A stretch of DNA of 64,000 nucleotides from Bombilactobacillus apium (GCF_013385145.1 NZ_JABZEC010000002.1:62001-126000); one strand, 5' to 3'; numbered from the stretch's first letter, positions 46,768 through 56,793 are shown. Made by a program: numbers and translations. The notes: generated by a model from the letters alone, not told the origin.

Positions 46768-48171
46768 TTAATCAAAAACAGAGAACTTCAATTTCATATG
46801 TTTAGAACCAGAAAGCACCATTTTGCCTAAGAGTTTTTGGCTTTCCTTCATATAACAATCAGCTAACTGTTGATTTGCTGCTTCCAAAACTGGAGTTGGA
46901 TCAGTAACTTGGGTTAACTTACGGTCTGTTTGGGCGACAATCGCCTGTAATTGAGCTAAGGTCGCTTGTTCATATTGAGCATGATACTCACTATAAACAC
47001 CATAATCTGTATCGCCAAGAACTCCCAAAGTCCGACTCAACCAATAAGCAGTAGTCGGATCATAATTCGCATCGGCCCGCCGGAAAGATTCTGGAGTTGT
47101 TGAAACTTGGGTATAAAATGGGACTAAAGTGTTAAAAGTATTTGGTCCAAAGGCCAACCACTGCAAACCAGTGGCTGCACTTGGTTTATCAGGACGAATT
47201 TGGAGAATATGAGTTTCTTCGTTTCGATTAATTCCAATCGGCCGGAAACATTTTTTTTCAGCCGAAGTTCCATCTCCATAACAATCATAGGGCGTATTTT
47301 GATAGTGAGAACTCAAGGCCCACTTTAACTCAGCAATTCCAATCTTTTTTTCAGGATGACAAATGAATGGTAGATTATGATCCAAAGGATCTTGCACAAC
47401 ACTTGGGGTAAAGAATTTTTGGACATACCAAGCCCGCGGATTATTATAGTGCGTATCCTTAATTGTCGCTGAACCAAAGGTATGCCGTAAATTCAAACCG
47501 GCGGCGTCCGGATTCAAATGATTTTTTTGAATAAAGTCGGCTAAGTCGGCAGAATACAAAACATCTTCGGCTTCCAAGTCAAATTCCGCAATATTAAGCC
47601 GATTAGGAGCGACAACATAAGCATCATCAGGAATCTTGACTGCTGCCCAGTGATGACCGCCCAAGGTTTCTAAATACCAAATTTCATCTTGGTCGGCAAA
47701 AGCCATTCCGTTGGATTCATAAGTTCCATATTGTTCTAACAATTGCCCCACTCGTAAAACTCCTGCGCGTGCAGAATCCAAGTAAGGTAAGACAATTGTT
47801 AACAGATCTTCTTCACTTAATCCATCGTTAACTAAAGGATCTGCTGCCAAAACACGATCATTTGTAGTAATCGTTTCAGTAGCCGTCATAGCCACGTTCG
47901 CACTATTAATTCCTGAACCTCCCCATTCACCATGAGTTCGATCAGCATCAGGAGTTGCCGTATAGCGGCGCGGGTTCTCCGGTAAATCTAAGGCAAACTT
48001 GGCTAATTTAGCCTGATAATGGCGCGGTTGATCGGCGGGATTAACCACTACAAATTGTTGCGGTTCAGCATAATCACTGTGATCTTCGGTTCGCGCAATC
48101 ATCGTCGAACCATCAATTGTAGCTTTCTTGCCCACAAGAATTGTGGTGCAAGAAGAATGAAGGTGTGTCAT
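46768..48171 (-). CDS. pepD: C69-family dipeptidase
   Basis: A 467-residue cytosolic dipeptidase of the N-terminal-nucleophile group. The catalytic cysteine follows a short propeptide in SCTTILVGKKATIDGSTMIA, then RTED; GEWGGSGINSANVAMTATET is also conserved. Autoprocessing would expose Cys9. Such enzymes complete casein- or peptide-derived nitrogen use in lactic acid bacteria. Monocistronic, with a terminator. Confidence 0.93.
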   Translation of the reverse strand: MTHLHSSCTTILVGKKATIDGSTMIARTEDHSDYAEPQQFVVVNPADQPRHYQAKLAKFALDLPENPRRYTATPDADRTHGEWGGSGINSANVAMTATETITTNDRVLAADPLVNDGLSEEDLLTIVLPYLDSARAGVLRVGQLLEQYGTYESNGMAFADQDEIWYLETLGGHHWAAVKIPDDAYVVAPNRLNIAEFDLEAEDVLYSADLADFIQKNHLNPDAAGLNLRHTFGSATIKDTHYNNPRAWYVQKFFTPSVVQDPLDHNLPFICHPEKKIGIAELKWALSSHYQNTPYDCYGDGTSAEKKCFRPIGINRNEETHILQIRPDKPSAATGLQWLAFGPNTFNTLVPFYTQVSTTPESFRRADANYDPTTAYWLSRTLGVLGDTDYGVYSEYHAQYEQATLAQLQAIVAQTDRKLTQVTDPTPVLEAANQQLADCYMKESQKLLGKMVLSGSKHMKLKFSVFD

Positions 48172-48238
48172 ATAAGTGCCCCCTTAGGTTATTTAGTTTC
48201 TTATTATATACCAGACCAATAACCGGCCTCAAATCAAA

Positions 48239-48275
48239 AAAAGCCAGCTCTTAAAGTTCAAGCTGCCTCTCTTTG
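48239..48275 (-). terminator. Probable terminator of the dps gene
   Basis: GGCAGCT/AGCTGGC (one mismatch), followed on the minus strand by a run of T. Confidence 0.55.
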
Positions 48276-48287
48276 CTTCTGATAAAT

Positions 48288-48776
48288 CTATTTGTCGTAG
48301 GGACCTCGATCTAAATAGGCACTCAACATCCAGATAATTTTATCAGTATCGGATTTAAAACCATTGAGCATATCTTGGGTTGGTAAATCCTGATCTTGAT
48401 CGCAAATTTCAATTCCCTTTTGGAATTGATCTCGCAAATACTGATACTGCTTGACTAAGCGATTCATTAATTCTGTGAGCGTGAACTGACCAAATTGGAT
48501 CTTTTCGTCCGGTAAGCCACTATTCTCCAAAAATTCATGGGTTGTCGCATAAGGTGAACCGCCCAAAGCAATTAAACGCTCAGCAATTTCATCAATTTGT
48601 TCAGAAACTTGGTCCATGTAATCATCCATCAAAGGATGCAAGCGGAAAAATTGTTCTCCGCGCATATACCAATGAATCTGGTGCAAATTAGTGTGTAACT
48701 GCGTCAAATCCGCAATCAACTGGTTTAATTGTCCTCTTGTTTGCGGAAAATCATACTTTGAATCTACTGTCATCAT
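48288..48776 (-). CDS. dps: Dps-family ferritin-like DNA-protection protein
   Basis: A 162-residue ferritin-fold protein forming a 12-mer that stores iron and consumes peroxide. The intersubunit ferroxidase residues are visible: H in LHQIHWYMRG and the H-x-x-D-x-x-x-D...E series in FRLHPLMDDYMDQVSEQIDE, IAERL. The start ATGATG follows GGAGG. Anaerobes and aerotolerant lactobacilli use it against Fenton damage. Confidence 0.92.
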   Translation of the reverse strand: MMTVDSKYDFPQTRGQLNQLIADLTQLHTNLHQIHWYMRGEQFFRLHPLMDDYMDQVSEQIDEIAERLIALGGSPYATTHEFLENSGLPDEKIQFGQFTLTELMNRLVKQYQYLRDQFQKGIEICDQDQDLPTQDMLNGFKSDTDKIIWMLSAYLDRGPYDK

Positions 48777-48838
48777 TCTCCACCTCCGTTTCTTATTTTA
48801 AAACTTTTAAAACCAAATAGCCAAAATCTGTTTTCAAA

Positions 48839-49294
48839 TTAATAAAGTTGAGTTTTCCAGCTGGCATCATGGCCAGTTCCGTAAACTTCCGAAAGAGAAT
48901 CACTTTGCATCACTTGGTACATTGCCCATAAGTCCGCTGATAAATTCTGCTGCGGTAACTCTGAATCTTTAATCCAGAAAACACGCCCCTCTCGCGAATC
49001 TTGTAGTTGTCCTTTAAAGGAATGGGCCCGATATAACAAAACTAAGTAAGCTTCATTTTCTTCCGTCGTAAAATCAAGAACACCACATAATTGGGGATCT
49101 TCCAAGGTTAAACCTGTTTCCTCAAAAAATTCGCGAATCATAGCGGCTTGCAGTGACTCTCCCGCTTCTACATGACCTCCGGGAAAAGTGATTCCTGGCC
49201 AGTCAGGCTTTTGCCGATCTTGGACTAAGATTCGATGATCTTTTGTAGTTAACAAGCAAATATTCGTTAAAGTGGTTAAACGTGCACGACTCAT
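48839..49294 (-). CDS. Nudix hydrolase (MutT-like)
   Basis: A 151-residue pyrophosphohydrolase. The Nudix box G-x5-E-x7-R-E-x2-E-E-x-G is complete in GGHVEAGESLQAAMIREFFE, ETGL. N-terminus TTLTNICLLTTKDHRILVQD resembles 8-oxo-dGTP diphosphatases of Firmicutes. Substrate unproven. It stands alone after the M20-ABC unit. Confidence 0.9.
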   Translation of the reverse strand: MSRARLTTLTNICLLTTKDHRILVQDRQKPDWPGITFPGGHVEAGESLQAAMIREFFEETGLTLEDPQLCGVLDFTTEENEAYLVLLYRAHSFKGQLQDSREGRVFWIKDSELPQQNLSADLWAMYQVMQSDSLSEVYGTGHDASWKTQLY

Positions 49295-49330
49295 AAGCTA
49301 GCCTCTTTTTCCAGTTTCTCTCAGAATACC

Positions 49331-50467
49331 CTACTGTTGCCAAAAAGCCCATGCCAAAGCTCGATAAAATTTACTTGCTTCTAAATAATCAGCAATTGAA
49401 ACACACTCATCAGGTTGATGACTAGTTTCTCCCATTCCCGGTCCCACAATAATTATTGGAAATTTCCCCGCCTTAATATATTCAGAAGCATCGGTGGCTC
49501 CCGTATCGGCACAAAATTCACCCGTTTGTTGGAACTGCTCCCGCAAGACTTTCGAGGCTAGTTGAGCCAATTTCGTTTTTCTTTGGTCTGGTAAAGGAGG
49601 TTCTGGATAACTATAGCGTAATTTCAGATGAGCTCCAGCTTGATTTAACTTTTCCACCACTGCTTCAATTTCTTTCATAATCATCTCGTTAGGATAAACT
49701 GGCGTCGTGCGAATATTGCCCCCAATTTGAGCTTGGGCCGGAATCGAATTAATCTGTTCACCACCTTGAATTTGGCTGATCACATGCGTCAAACCGCCGA
49801 GAGTCGGATCTTGTTCTTGATGCTGATCCATGATTGTTTGAATTTGTTGAGCAAATTGAATTAAAGGCCAAATGGCATTTTCTCCGCGCTGGGGACAAGA
49901 AGAATGGGCACTACGTCCGGTGGAAGTAACATAGTAATCAATAATTCCCTTATGCGTTACCCGGACCCGCATCCCTGTGGGTTCACCAATTACTAGGCCG
50001 GCCAAATCGGCAGCATAACCGGTCTGAGTCAATTGAGCGGCACCATATTCTCCTGTTTCTTCCCCAACCGAAGCGAGTAAACGAATTCTTCCCGGGAGTG
50101 GCTGATCTTCTTCTAATAAATCAAGCATCGCCACAACCATCGCTGCTAAACCAGACTTCATATCACTAGCGCCGCGACCGTAGACTTTACCAGCCCGAAC
50201 AACGCCTTGAAAAGGATCCGTCTGCCACATCTTCCGATTTCCCGCAGCGACCACATCTTCGTGTCCTGAAAAACCCAAAATCGGGCCCTGATCGCCAATT
50301 TCGACAACTAGGTTATCCCGACCTGGAGCATAATTTATGCGTTTTATTTGTACTGGGTAATCAGCAAAGAGTTGCGCCAAATAATCGGCGACTAAACTCT
50401 CTTGTCCATTAACCGTTTCTAAAGCAATTAAATCTTGTAAAATCTTAACTGCTGCTATTGCTTCCAT
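49331..50467 (-). CDS. M20-family peptidase/deacylase (DapE/ArgE-like)
   Basis: A 378-residue metallohydrolase of the ArgE/DapE/ACY1 group. Zinc-site elements: GFSGHEDVVAAG with the first histidine, YGRGASDMKSGLAAMV with the bridging aspartate, SVGEETGEYGA with the catalytic Glu pair, and GEPTGMRVRVTHKG. It lies 17 bases after glnQ and is probably co-transcribed with the amino acid ABC transporter, suggesting hydrolysis of an imported N-acylated or dipeptide-like compound. It may be succinyl-diaminopimelate desuccinylase, but no other lysine-pathway genes are near. Confidence 0.85.
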   Translation of the reverse strand: MEAIAAVKILQDLIALETVNGQESLVADYLAQLFADYPVQIKRINYAPGRDNLVVEIGDQGPILGFSGHEDVVAAGNRKMWQTDPFQGVVRAGKVYGRGASDMKSGLAAMVVAMLDLLEEDQPLPGRIRLLASVGEETGEYGAAQLTQTGYAADLAGLVIGEPTGMRVRVTHKGIIDYYVTSTGRSAHSSCPQRGENAIWPLIQFAQQIQTIMDQHQEQDPTLGGLTHVISQIQGGEQINSIPAQAQIGGNIRTTPVYPNEMIMKEIEAVVEKLNQAGAHLKLRYSYPEPPLPDQRKTKLAQLASKVLREQFQQTGEFCADTGATDASEYIKAGKFPIIIVGPGMGETSHQPDECVSIADYLEASKFYRALAWAFWQQ

Positions 50468-50484
50468 AACTTCGTTTTACCTTC

Positions 50485-51234
50485 TTATTCTAATACTTTA
50501 GCTAAAAAGTCTTGGGCCCGTTCCGTTTGGGGATGTTCAAAGAAATCTTTCGGACTAGCGGCTTCTTGAATATAACCATCAGCCATAAACCAGATTTGAT
50601 TAGCCACGTTATGGGCAAATCCCATTTCATGAGTTACAACGACCATCGTCATCCCTTCTTGGGCCAAGTCTTGCATAACCTTCAAAACTTCCCCCACCAT
50701 TTCCGGATCCAAAGCTGAAGTTGGTTCATCAAAGAGCATCACTTTGGGATTCATGGCCAAGGCCCGAGCAATGGCGACGCGTTGTTCTTGCCCCCCAGAC
50801 AAGCTGTTGGGAAATTCATCAGCTTTATCACTCAAGCCTACTTGGGCCAATAATTTCTTAGCGATCTGCGTAGCTTCTGCTTCCGACATATTTTTCACTT
50901 TCATCGGCGCCAACTTCAGATTCTCTAAAACTGTCATATGGGGGAAAAGATTAAAGTTTTGGAAAACCATTCCCATGTCTTCCCGCAAAAGATCCAATTC
51001 CTTGTCCTTTAAAGCGGTGAGATCTTGACCGTTAAAGACTACCTGACCGGCAGTTGGTTCATCCAAGAGGTTCAAGCACCGTAAGAAGGTACTTTTCCCG
51101 GCTCCTGACGGTCCAAGTAAACAAATCACTTGACCATCATAAACAGTTTCACTGATATCTTTTAAGACTTGATTTTCTCCAAAAGTCTTTTTCAAATGTT
51201 TAACATCTAAAACAACTTGTTTATTTTCCGTCAT
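50485..51234 (-). CDS. glnQ: Polar amino acid ABC transporter ATPase
   Basis: A 249-residue ATPase energising uptake of polar amino acids. Walker [10 protein letters not shown] near 40, Q-loop [16 protein letters not shown], signature [16 protein letters not shown] (Gln-Glu-Gln form typical of GlnQ), Walker [16 protein letters not shown]-loop VVTHEMGFA. The start overlaps the glnPH end by 14 bases. Confidence 0.93.
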   Translation of the reverse strand: MTENKQVVLDVKHLKKTFGENQVLKDISETVYDGQVICLLGPSGAGKSTFLRCLNLLDEPTAGQVVFNGQDLTALKDKELDLLREDMGMVFQNFNLFPHMTVLENLKLAPMKVKNMSEAEATQIAKKLLAQVGLSDKADEFPNSLSGGQEQRVAIARALAMNPKVMLFDEPTSALDPEMVGEVLKVMQDLAQEGMTMVVVTHEMGFAHNVANQIWFMADGYIQEAASPKDFFEHPQTERAQDFLAKVLE

Positions 51235-52741
51235 GATTCATCTTTCCTTCCCATAATTTCATGAGCCGTGAGAGGCCAAAGGTCACAATGAAGTATAAGA
51301 CCATGGTGACAACTAATGGTGCTACTCCCCGATAGGTATCGGCTTGGACAATCCGTGATTGATAAATTAAATCTTTGACACCAATAATCGAAACAATCGA
51401 ACTTTCCTTAATTAAGGAAACAAATTCATTTCCTAATGCGGGCCAGATATTCTTCATGGCTTGCGGGAAGATGATATACTGCATCGTTTGTTTCTTAGAT
51501 AATCCTAAGGATCGCGCAGCTTCCGTTTGACCAGTGGCAATGGAACTAATCCCGGAGCGAATAACTTCAGCTACATACGCCGCGGAATTCAAACCAACTG
51601 CGATAATCCCGGAGACTAGAGCCGGAATATTAACTACTGTTCCGAGACCAAAGTAGATGAATAATAACTGAACCATCAGTGGTGTGCCCCGGATAAATTC
51701 AATATAACAAGTAGCTATTGAATGCAGGATACTATTTTTACTCAACCGCATAAAGGCTAAGATGACTCCTAAAGCAAATCCTAAAATTACGGCAATTGCG
51801 GAGATTAATAAGGTATAGCCAATCCCAGCTATGAAGTAATCTTTGTAGGCCCACATCGAGTTACTACTCTGAGGGGACTTTTTGCCAGACTTCTTGGAAC
51901 TCTTGTCACTAGTAGCAGCCATATACTTGCCGGCTTTAGGTAGGTATTGTTTCTTAATTAAATCTTTCTTTTGAATATCTTTAATTTCTTCATTTACAAA
52001 ATTAACTAAGGAAGTAGATCCTTTAGGAAAGGCGGCGGAATTTCCAGAAATCTTTTCAGTAATTCCAGATTTAATTGTAACGATCCCGGCAGTGTTATTG
52101 GCATAAGCTTCAGCTGACGGCCGACCCATGGCAATTGCGTCAATCTTATGGGTCTTTAAAGCTAAAATTAAATCCGGATTTTTATCCATCCCTTTCATCT
52201 TAGCTTTCGGTAACTTTTTCTTCATTAAATCATACTGGATGGTTCCTGTTTGGACCCCAACAGCTTTGGTTTCTAAATTATGATAATCTTTAATCTGATC
52301 CCGATCTTCTTGCCGAATAATGAGATTCCAGCCACCATTAAAGTACTTATTACTGAAATCAACACTCTTTTCCCGCTTAGCGGTTTTATTCATCCCCGCT
52401 AAGACCATATCAACTTTGCCAGTTTGTAAGGCAACTAACAAAGAATCAAAATCCATTGGTTTAATAACTAACTTAACGCCTAAATCATGGGCAATCTTCT
52501 TCGAGATTTCGACATCCATCCCGACAATTTCTGATTTACCATTAATTTTTGTTGTGAATTCATAAGGAGGAAAGTCGGGACTGGTCCCCATGACAATCTT
52601 GCCGCGATCTTTCACCTTCTGTAAGTAATTATCATTTGCTTGTGGTTGATCGTCGGCGTGGCTCAAACTCGGGGTCATGAACAGGCCGAATAACAGGGTA
52701 AAGGCTAAAAATGAGGTGATTAACTTGCCCAATTTTTTCAT
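51221..52741 (-). CDS. Amino acid ABC transporter, fused substrate-binding protein and permease (GlnPH type)
   Basis: A 506-residue fusion. Residues 1-29 are a signal peptide ([22 protein letters not shown]); 35-275 an SBP_bac_3 domain ([14 protein letters not shown] at the start); a Lys/Ser-rich linker near 280-300; then a MetI-like permease with the EAA loop [20 protein letters not shown]. Such fusions are characteristic of lactic acid bacteria (glutamine/glutamate/asparagine uptake). SD AAGGAG; TATACT lies just upstream with no good -35. Ligand not determined. Confidence 0.93.
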   Translation of the reverse strand: MKKLGKLITSFLAFTLLFGLFMTPSLSHADDQPQANDNYLQKVKDRGKIVMGTSPDFPPYEFTTKINGKSEIVGMDVEISKKIAHDLGVKLVIKPMDFDSLLVALQTGKVDMVLAGMNKTAKREKSVDFSNKYFNGGWNLIIRQEDRDQIKDYHNLETKAVGVQTGTIQYDLMKKKLPKAKMKGMDKNPDLILALKTHKIDAIAMGRPSAEAYANNTAGIVTIKSGITEKISGNSAAFPKGSTSLVNFVNEEIKDIQKKDLIKKQYLPKAGKYMAATSDKSSKKSGKKSPQSSNSMWAYKDYFIAGIGYTLLISAIAVILGFALGVILAFMRLSKNSILHSIATCYIEFIRGTPLMVQLLFIYFGLGTVVNIPALVSGIIAVGLNSAAYVAEVIRSGISSIATGQTEAARSLGLSKKQTMQYIIFPQAMKNIWPALGNEFVSLIKESSIVSIIGVKDLIYQSRIVQADTYRGVAPLVVTMVLYFIVTFGLSRLMKLWEGKMNHDGK

Positions 52742-52982
52742 CTGTCTCGCTCCTTTTTATTAGATGTTTCATAGTATACTGCTTCTTTCGGAAAAATGCA
52801 TCCCTTTTTTTAATCAAAAATTAATTTTATTTTTAAATTTAAAATTATCTAATATTTCAGGGAAGAATTCCTCATTTTTAAAGTTAAAAAAATCCGATTG
52901 AAGCACGTTTTTTCCTGACAAACGTCTTTCTTTCGGCAACATCATTGTATAATAGGAGTATTCTAATAAAGGAGTAGCAATC

Positions 52983-53972
52983 TTGAGCAAAATAATTTTA
53001 GAACTGGATCCGGGGATTGATGGGGCTTTAGCTCTCGCCTATGCCTTAGCTAATGATGCCACTAGTCCGGTCGCCGCAATTGTGACGAGTTACGGTGAAA
53101 TCCAAGAAAAACAAGCTTACGACAATACCAATCATTTATTGGATTTGTTACAGCGAACTGATATTCCCGTCTTTCATGGAGCCCAACATCCCCTGGACTT
53201 GATGAGTTATACGATGGATCAACAGGTTTCTTCGCATCACGGTCAAAACGGCCTCGGTGACATCAACTTACCGGCGGATTTCAATCCTACACCGCCACCA
53301 ATTTCCCTAAACGATTTCATTAACCAAACTTGTTTAACCGAAGACCTGATCTATATCTGCACCAGTCCCTTAACCACTTTAGCCTGCTTACTGGCGGAAA
53401 ATCCCCAACTGCCAGAAAGCTTAAGTCGAGTAATCGTTCGGGCCGGAGTTTTCACTATAGCAGGAGATGCTTCATCTCTAGCGGAAGGAAATATTATGGC
53501 TGATCCAGCTGCCGCCCAACAAATTCTAACCGCGAACTTTAATTTGACTCTCGTCCCTCTGGACGCCACCGCGCAGACCAGCTTAACAGCCCAACAAATT
53601 AACAACTGGCAAACTAATTCTGTCGGTAAGCAGCTAGCGGCAATGGCTGAATTTTACTTTCAATCATATACTCAAAAGGAGTTAAATTGTCCTTTAGCTG
53701 ACCCTTTGGCAGTCGGGATTGCCTTACAACCTGACTTAGTCACCGTTAGCCTGCGAGAGGTGGTTTTTGTGGGCTTAGATGAAGCGAACTATGGTCGAAA
53801 CTTCATCATTCCAGCCCTCCAAGCTGCACAAGCTAATTCTATCGAAATTGTCCTGCAGACAAATGCCCACTGGTTCGGTCAACTATTCCAGGCCCGCATG
53901 GCGACTTTCTTAAAACATTTAGCCCAGCCAGAGGCCCCAACTGCCGCCCAATTTCAAACCGCTCTTTCTTAA
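52983..53972 (+). CDS. Divergent nucleoside hydrolase-like protein
   Basis: A 329-residue protein of the inosine-uridine nucleoside hydrolase family (N-ribosyl bond cleavage). The N-terminal signature D-x-D-P-G-x-D-D reads E7-L-D9-P-G-I-D13-G14, so two of four acidic positions have changed, including the calcium ligand D15 of the Crithidia enzyme. AEGNIMADP retains the Asn that binds ribose. The general-acid histidine of H-D-P is Ala239 in LADP, though the Asp is kept. TTG start with AAAGGAG. It may be inactive or act on another substrate; other subfamilies also lack this His. Confidence 0.82.
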   Translation: MSKIILELDPGIDGALALAYALANDATSPVAAIVTSYGEIQEKQAYDNTNHLLDLLQRTDIPVFHGAQHPLDLMSYTMDQQVSSHHGQNGLGDINLPADFNPTPPPISLNDFINQTCLTEDLIYICTSPLTTLACLLAENPQLPESLSRVIVRAGVFTIAGDASSLAEGNIMADPAAAQQILTANFNLTLVPLDATAQTSLTAQQINNWQTNSVGKQLAAMAEFYFQSYTQKELNCPLADPLAVGIALQPDLVTVSLREVVFVGLDEANYGRNFIIPALQAAQANSIEIVLQTNAHWFGQLFQARMATFLKHLAQPEAPTAAQFQTALS

Positions 53973-53983
53973 ATCGAAGGATT

Positions 53984-54014
53984 TCCCGTCTGCTAGTTTT
54001 ATTAGCAGCGGGGG
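53984..54014 (+). terminator. Intrinsic terminator after the nucleoside hydrolase gene
   Basis: CCCG-CTGCTA pairs with TAGCAG-CGGG, followed by TTATTTT. Confidence 0.75.
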
Positions 54015-54134
54015 TTATTTTACATATTACAACCCGACTTTGCAGCTGGCTCTGCCACTATGAAAGCTTAACTCTATGGTATAATATTGCGGGTCACAAA
54101 CTTGTTGCCTAGATCTAATTTGGGAGATAATTAC

Positions 54135-55292
54135 ATGATGAAAAAACTAGCCTTCCAATTGGGGCTCCTGTTAGGCTTTAGCCTACTTATTTTTGCAATC
54201 TTTAAAGTTCAAGAACTGCCACAGGAAACCAAACCGGCTACATCAAGCACTAAAGTCGCATCAAAGAAAAAAACGACCAAGTCTAAACCTAAAACCAAGG
54301 TCAAAGCGATTGCCAAAACTATCGCCGCCGTTAATGAACCGACAATAGATAGCTACTTACGGACTCAGAACTTTTCGGGAACAGCTTTAGTAGCCCAACA
54401 CGGAAAGGTCATTTTTCATCAAGCCTATGGTTGGAATAATTCTGATCGTAAAAATGCCAATCAATTACAAACACCTTACCTCATCGGTTCATCCCAAAAA
54501 TCTTTAATTGCGACCGCTGTTCTCCAATTAGATCAGCAACATAAATTAAATATTGATGATCCATTAGCTAAATATCTCCCGAAGTTTCCCAAGGGTGATC
54601 AAATAAAACTCCGTAATTTATTAAATCACACTAGTGGGATTACGGGACGCTCTCAAACCACGGGGACCATCAATCATCAAAAGATTGTCCAAGAAATTGA
54701 ACAACGTGGCTGTAACGGAAAATTGGGGACTTGGAACTATCTTGACAGTAATTACACCTTATTAGCCTACATCGTTGAACAGATCAGTCATGAAAGCTTG
54801 GCACACTATTTACAGGAACATATTTTTAAACCGGCTCAGATTTTCAATTCTGGTTTAATGGAAGTCAAAAAACCGCAAACTCCGATGGGAGATTATAAAA
54901 TTCGCAACGATGGCAGCATCCTGCACATTACGCTTCCCGACTTATCCCAGCTTTTTGGAGCCGGCGATATCTATATGACCGCTAGCGATTTTTACCGTTA
55001 TGATCAAGCTTTAATGCATGGGAAATTAATCAATCAGGTGCAACTACAGAAGATGTTTACCAGTGGGAGCACTTCTAAATACGGGATGGGCTTTTATGTC
55101 AATCCGGGAAGTTACGCCAGCCACGGAGTTTTAGGTGGTTACAACACACTTAATACTTTTACTCACGATGGGAAAACCACCATTATTTTGTTAGCAAACA
55201 CTAATCAGGCGCAAATTGGCTTGACAGGGGAACATATTTATCGTTTGTTGAATTCCAATCAAAACACAGATATTCAACGCTTTGGGCACTAA
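54135..55292 (+). CDS. Membrane-anchored serine hydrolase (beta-lactamase/PBP-like)
   Basis: A 385-residue exported enzyme of the class C beta-lactamase/D-alanyl-D-alanine carboxypeptidase-like superfamily. One N-terminal transmembrane helix (FQLGLLLGFSLLIFAIFKV), a Lys/Ser/Thr linker, then the catalytic domain: S-x-x-K in GSSQKSLIATAV, a Tyr motif in TWNYLDSNYTLLAYI, and H-x-G in FTHDGKTT. The middle motif is Y-L-D rather than Y-x-N. The start is the ATG at 54135 (GGGAG eight bases upstream). Such proteins in lactobacilli are probable wall peptidases or esterases, not resistance determinants. Confidence 0.85.
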   Translation: MMKKLAFQLGLLLGFSLLIFAIFKVQELPQETKPATSSTKVASKKKTTKSKPKTKVKAIAKTIAAVNEPTIDSYLRTQNFSGTALVAQHGKVIFHQAYGWNNSDRKNANQLQTPYLIGSSQKSLIATAVLQLDQQHKLNIDDPLAKYLPKFPKGDQIKLRNLLNHTSGITGRSQTTGTINHQKIVQEIEQRGCNGKLGTWNYLDSNYTLLAYIVEQISHESLAHYLQEHIFKPAQIFNSGLMEVKKPQTPMGDYKIRNDGSILHITLPDLSQLFGAGDIYMTASDFYRYDQALMHGKLINQVQLQKMFTSGSTSKYGMGFYVNPGSYASHGVLGGYNTLNTFTHDGKTTIILLANTNQAQIGLTGEHIYRLLNSNQNTDIQRFGH

Positions 55293-55293
55293 C

Positions 55294-55322
55294 TTGCAAT
55301 CTTTAAGGATTTCTTCTACAAT
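55294..55322 (+). promoter_or_regulatory. Promoter of the antiporter leader
   Basis: TTGCAA (55294-55299), 17-base spacer, TACAAT (55317-55322), immediately after the serine hydrolase stop. Confidence 0.75.
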
Positions 55323-55328
55323 AAAATT

Positions 55329-55444
55329 AATTTAATAGTTACGTTTCGGTTGGCTGAAAAGCTTCAAGGACTGGTTCTTTCAGGGGTGTGAAAGAACAGT
55401 TTTTGAAGTTTTTTTATTTTTAATTTAAAGAATAGGAGTTTAAT
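55329..55444 (+). promoter_or_regulatory. Attenuator-like leader of the CPA2 antiporter gene
   Basis: The ~115-base leader has a first hairpin TTTCGG-TTGG-CTGAAA (55344-55359), then a terminator-like stem. In this, CTTCAA (55362-55367) pairs with TTGAAG (55403-55408), GTTCTTTC (55374-55381) pairs with GAAAGAAC (55390-55397), and TTTTTTT follows. Only about 28 bases separate the T run from the start codon, with no second promoter seen, so expression should need readthrough. The upstream TTGGCTGAA could instead pair with the CTTCAA arm. I could not match a known riboswitch. Confidence 0.6.
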
Positions 55445-56599
55445 GTGGTTACTTTAGGTATTTTAATAATCATTTTATTAGGAACGACAATTGGCGGACA
55501 ATTAAGTGTTCGTTTAGGGATTCCCACCGTAATTGGGCAATTATTGATGGGAATTATCCTTGGTCCCGCTGGTTTCGGTTGGCTGCAACAGTCGAACCTA
55601 ATTCATAATTTGGCTGATCTGGGAGTGATTATTTTAATATTTCTGGCCGGAATTGCCAGTAATTTACAACTCTTACGCCAATACTGGCGTCCGAGCGTTG
55701 TCGTGGCCAGTTTAGGAATGTTTTTTCCCGTGGTTGTGGTTTATCTCTTAGGAGCCTGTTTTCACATGCCGCCGCTGGAATGTCTTTTCTTGGGAGTAGT
55801 CTTTGCAGCCACTTCGGTTTCTATTTCGGTCGCGGTTTTAAAAGAATTAAAACAATTAACAACCCCCAGTGGAACCACGATTCTTGGAGCAGCAGTCGTG
55901 GATGACCTCTTAGCAATTATTCTTCTCAGTTTCCTAGTTAGTCTTCTAGGAGATGCTGGCAAGCGCCCCCTGGCAGTTACTATTTTGTTACAGATCGGCT
56001 ATTTAATTTTCGCGGGCCTGCTTTTAAAATGGTTAGCTCCCCACTTAACCCGGATTTGGCAACATTTACAGCTTCCCCTGCCCGCAACCGGTGGAGCAGT
56101 AATTCTCTGTTTTACTTTAGCTTATTTAGCCGAATTTGTTGGTTTGAGTAATGTCTTAGGCGCTTTTATCGCTGGTTTAATTTGTGCCCAAACCGAATTT
56201 CACTCCGCAATTGAACACGACTTAGAAGCTTTAGGCGAATCTTTCTTGATTCCCATCTTTTTTGTCAGTATCGGTCTAAATCTTGATTTAAATAGTCTAA
56301 CTCGCGATTGGTGGTTTATTTGCATTCTAACTTTAGCTGCAATTGGAACTAAATTAATTGGTGCTGGAGGGGGAGCTTACTTACTCCACTTCTCACCAGC
56401 GGAAGCTTACGAAATCGGTGCGGGAATGGTCTCTCGCGGAGAAATGGCCTTGATTATTACCCAAATTGGCTATCAGGCAAAACTTTTTTCCGGCGAATAC
56501 TACACCGCAACCATTTCCGCAATTATCCTCACCACTTTGGCGGCTCCCTTTCTACTACAAGACGCTGTCAGCCGTCTTCCGCAAGCTACTCGATCTTAG
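55445..56599 (+). CDS. CPA2-family Na+(K+)/H+ antiporter
   Basis: A 384-residue membrane protein of 11-12 helices. GAAVVDDLLAIILL carries the twin-aspartate ion site of helix 5; RLGIPTVIGQLLMGIILGPAGFG at the N-terminus and SNVLGAFIAGLICAQTEF are usual for the family. It lacks a cytosolic TrkA-N domain, as in NapA/GerT-type members. GTG start with AGGAG. It follows an attenuator-like leader, so expression may respond to an ion or pH signal. Confidence 0.9.
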   Translation: MVTLGILIIILLGTTIGGQLSVRLGIPTVIGQLLMGIILGPAGFGWLQQSNLIHNLADLGVIILIFLAGIASNLQLLRQYWRPSVVVASLGMFFPVVVVYLLGACFHMPPLECLFLGVVFAATSVSISVAVLKELKQLTTPSGTTILGAAVVDDLLAIILLSFLVSLLGDAGKRPLAVTILLQIGYLIFAGLLLKWLAPHLTRIWQHLQLPLPATGGAVILCFTLAYLAEFVGLSNVLGAFIAGLICAQTEFHSAIEHDLEALGESFLIPIFFVSIGLNLDLNSLTRDWWFICILTLAAIGTKLIGAGGGAYLLHFSPAEAYEIGAGMVSRGEMALIITQIGYQAKLFSGEYYTATISAIILTTLAAPFLLQDAVSRLPQATRS

Positions 56600-56793
56600 G
56601 CCGCTCTGCTCATTATATATAAGCAAAATTAACCATCTTTTTATTAAAGGACGTTATAATGAACTTAAAGTTATTATGTTTTAACTCCCCAGTGGCAAAT
56701 TTAAGTAGATGTTTTTTTACTTAACTGCTTAGATTAGTCCGAATTAACTGGCAGTTACTGTCGTTATGGATACCTAAGTTAGGAGAAATAATA

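Noticed and set aside
55329-55444. Fluoride riboswitch before the antiporter
   Set aside because: Antiporter genes are known neighbours of that riboswitch, but the GATGG opening and pseudoknot elements are absent.
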